A stretch of 6,627 nt of DNA. Source: Anaerolineae bacterium. Lineage in GTDB: Bacteria; Chloroflexota; Anaerolineae; JAFGEY01. The position numbers were made by a program, and so were the translations under genes. Below the pieces are notes generated by a model that did no database searches, was not told the DNA's origin, and saw only the letters and a program-made list of their open reading frames with translations. The stretch spans positions 1 to 6,627 of the forward strand of contig JAFGJF010000676.1 of the NCBI GenBank assembly GCA_016929205.1, given 5' to 3'. Numbering within the stretch: the first letter of the stretch is position 1; each line of letters begins with the position of its first letter. Below are positions 5,279 through 6,627 of the stretch, one piece after another.

Positions 5279-6627
5279 TCACTCGACCAGGCGCAAGAAA
5301 ATCCGGTTGGCGATCTCTTGGAAAATGGCGTCCAATTCGGCCCCTTTTGCAGCGTGGAACCACGCGCCGTTCGCTTCGTCGGCCACGGCTGCCATCAAAG
5401 GCTTATCGGCTCCATTTCCCAGGCTGATCGTAAAGACCATCACCCCTTGCGTTTCTGCCTCTCGGGCGAAATAGATCACGCAATCCTCGGCCGTGCCGCC
5501 ATCGGGCCACAAGTCGTCGCCGGGACACTCTTTGGGATAGCGGTTGGCCACACCATCGGTCAGCAGGATCATCACCTTGACCGCGCTGGGGCGACCATAG
5601 TGGCCGGTGGTCGAACCGAGAATATTCAGCCCTTTGAGCATCCCGTCGGCAATATTTGTGTACCCATTGGCCGTCATTTCCTCTATGCCGCCGATGATGC
5701 TGCCGTGGGTCACGTTCGGGTCACGCCTGGAAATCGGCTCGGAATAGCCGTCAGGGCCCTGTCGTTCATCGTAGCACCAGATCCAATAGTTGTCCGGGCC
5801 GGTTTCCGGGTCCCAGATTCCCTGTCCCGAGGGTTTGGTCCCGTTGCGCCCGGGCGTCTCGATGCAGTTCAATTCCCGTTCGTCACTCTGCTCGACCTTG
5901 GTCGAGTAGGCCACAAACCCGACCTGCTCAAAAGGCGCCCGCATCCGCTTGACAAAGTTTTTGGCCGCCTCCTGCGCCGAGCGGATCGGCTCCTGGTCGT
6001 CAAAGATATCATCCAACACATTGTCGCAGATCTCTGCCGGTTCGATCCTGCCGCTGCGGTTCAAGTCCTCGTAAACTTCACCCTCGTAATCGCCGACAAT
6101 GCCGCTGCCGTTCAGGTCAACGTTCAACCGCTGCCCGTACAGCGGGTTACACTTGTTGCAGGCCTGGCCGGTGCGTCCCCGGGTGTCCGCCGGCCCGCCG
6201 TACCGCTTGTCGCTGTAGTAAGTCTGGTACGGCTGATTGCGCACGTCGTTCCAGGTCGGCGTGGCCCTGCGGATGAACTCTGGGGCAAAATCGGCCGCCG
6301 TTCTCGCAGATGCAGGTCCTTCGTTGTTGCGGCTGAGCACGATCTTGTCCAGGCGGAACCCGCTGCCGCCGCCCCAGATGTTGACCGTGTGCGACGCCTT
6401 GGTCAGGTTCACCGATCCCAACCGCACCCAATCCCAGTTGTTCCCGTACGATCCCGCCTCGAAATAGCTTAGACCGGGTCGCCCTGAAAAATCGGACGAC
6501 GACGTGGAGGAAAATTTGCTTGGGTTCCAGGTTGTAGCGGCATCAACCCCCCAATGCGTGACACAACTGTCGACGTTGGACCCAGGGCGGTACTGTGCCC
6601 CGCACTGAGCGCGGATCCACACGTACC
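5279..6627 (-). CDS. Secreted VWA-domain protein of the Tad locus, probable adhesin (5' end beyond the window)
   Basis: The frame is open to the right edge (codons ...YVWIRAQCG), so the GTG at 6622 is not credible as the start. Numbering from that GTG, 447 residues are visible. Residues about 23-98 look like a beta-sandwich carbohydrate-binding-type domain (WVRLGSVNLTKASHTVNIW, then SGFRLDKIVLS). Residues 169-180 and 186-197 match 12-residue EF-hand loops: Asp169/Asn171/Ser173/Glu180 and Asp186/Asn188/Ser190/Glu197. A VWA core follows (about 212-447): helix SAQEAAKNFVKRM, strand VGFVAYST, the MIDAS Thr322 in YTNIADG and Asp356 in VMILLTDG. The first MIDAS segment, DxSxS, is not visible and should lie upstream, meaning that the two domains above are inserted into the VWA fold. 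Nine cysteines suggest disulfides and an extracellular location. VWA proteins in Tad loci (TadG-like) are surface or pilus-associated. The stop codon is followed by an intrinsic terminator. Confidence 0.85.
   Translation of the reverse strand, partial: YVWIRAQCGAQYRPGSNVDSCVTHWGVDAATTWNPSKFSSTSSSDFSGRPGLSYFEAGSYGNNWDWVRLGSVNLTKASHTVNIWGGGSGFRLDKIVLSRNNEGPASARTAADFAPEFIRRATPTWNDVRNQPYQTYYSDKRYGGPADTRGRTGQACNKCNPLYGQRLNVDLNGSGIVGDYEGEVYEDLNRSGRIEPAEICDNVLDDIFDDQEPIRSAQEAAKNFVKRMRAPFEQVGFVAYSTKVEQSDERELNCIETPGRNGTKPSGQGIWDPETGPDNYWIWCYDERQGPDGYSEPISRRDPNVTHGSIIGGIEEMTANGYTNIADGMLKGLNILGSTTGHYGRPSAVKVMILLTDGVANRYPKECPGDDLWPDGGTAEDCVIYFAREAETQGVMVFTISLGNGADKPLMAAVADEANGAWFHAAKGAELDAIFQEIANRIFLRLVE
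6032..6118 (-). other. Coding segment for two EF-hand-type calcium loops in the VWA protein
   Basis: The loops DLNGSGIVGDYE and DLNRSGRIEPAE each satisfy the pattern D-x-[DN]-x-[DS]-G-x-[IV]-x-x-x-E. Their first Asp residues are 17 residues apart, too close for two classical helix-loop-helix hands and nearer to compact Ca-binding repeats such as dockerin-like or thrombospondin type 3 loops. Calcium binding is inferred from the ligand pattern only. Confidence 0.65.

Noticed and set aside
5318..6472. Plus-strand open frame opposite the VWA gene
   Set aside because: The minus strand encodes clear VWA motifs; the plus-strand product looks like random antisense translation.
6620..6622. GTG as the start codon of the VWA gene
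   Set aside because: The frame stays open to the window edge (a Tyr codon precedes it), there is no room to see a ribosome binding site, and the protein lacks a signal peptide and the DxSxS motif, so the gene must begin outside the window.

Overview
The window carries part of a Flp/Tad (tight adherence) pilus locus. Every gene reads on the minus strand, so transcription runs from the right edge to the left. In that order the genes are: a secreted von Willebrand factor A (VWA) protein that enters from beyond the right edge (5279-6627, 5' end missing); CpaB/RcpC (3919-4971); a response-regulator receiver fused to a CpaE/TadZ MinD-like ATPase (2554-3813); the CpaF/TadA secretion ATPase (1084-2469); TadB (61-1035); and the first codons of what should be TadC (1-39). 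There are no RNA genes, no CRISPR array and no transposase gene. The apparent plus-strand reading frames are antisense shadows of these conserved genes.

The organism is probably a bacterium of the Chloroflexota (Anaerolineae-like). This is an inference from gene order (VWA, cpaB, receiver-cpaE, cpaF, tadB, tadC), from the absence of a secretin (cpaC/rcpA) or cpaD gene between cpaB and cpaE, and from short GGGCAGG-type palindromic repeats of a kind I associate with that phylum. I could not test it by alignment. The sequence is moderately GC-rich, with Shine-Dalgarno sites before most genes.

How the parts fit: CpaF hydrolyses ATP on the cytoplasmic face and drives the TadB/TadC membrane platform that assembles the Flp pilin. 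The CpaE-like protein probably positions the machine, and its receiver domain could tie it to a sensor kinase. CpaB is a membrane-anchored SAF-domain protein outside the membrane. The VWA protein is the likely surface-exposed or pilus-associated adhesin. The pilin, the prepilin peptidase and most of TadC are not in the window.

The only long non-coding stretch (4972-5278) is highly structured. From right to left it holds an intrinsic terminator for the VWA gene (5215-5248), a 129-bp segment bounded by perfect 12-bp inverted repeats (5085-5213) that contains three tandem palindromic units of about 26 bp, a good sigma70-type promoter (5028-5057), and a duplicated Shine-Dalgarno motif before cpaB. 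The VWA gene and the cpaB-to-tadC genes therefore look like two transcription units.

I see no wholly new system here. The points most worth a second look are the composite VWA protein, which has a carbohydrate-binding-like domain and two EF-hand-type calcium loops ahead of its VWA core, and the inverted-repeat-bounded element beside the terminator.
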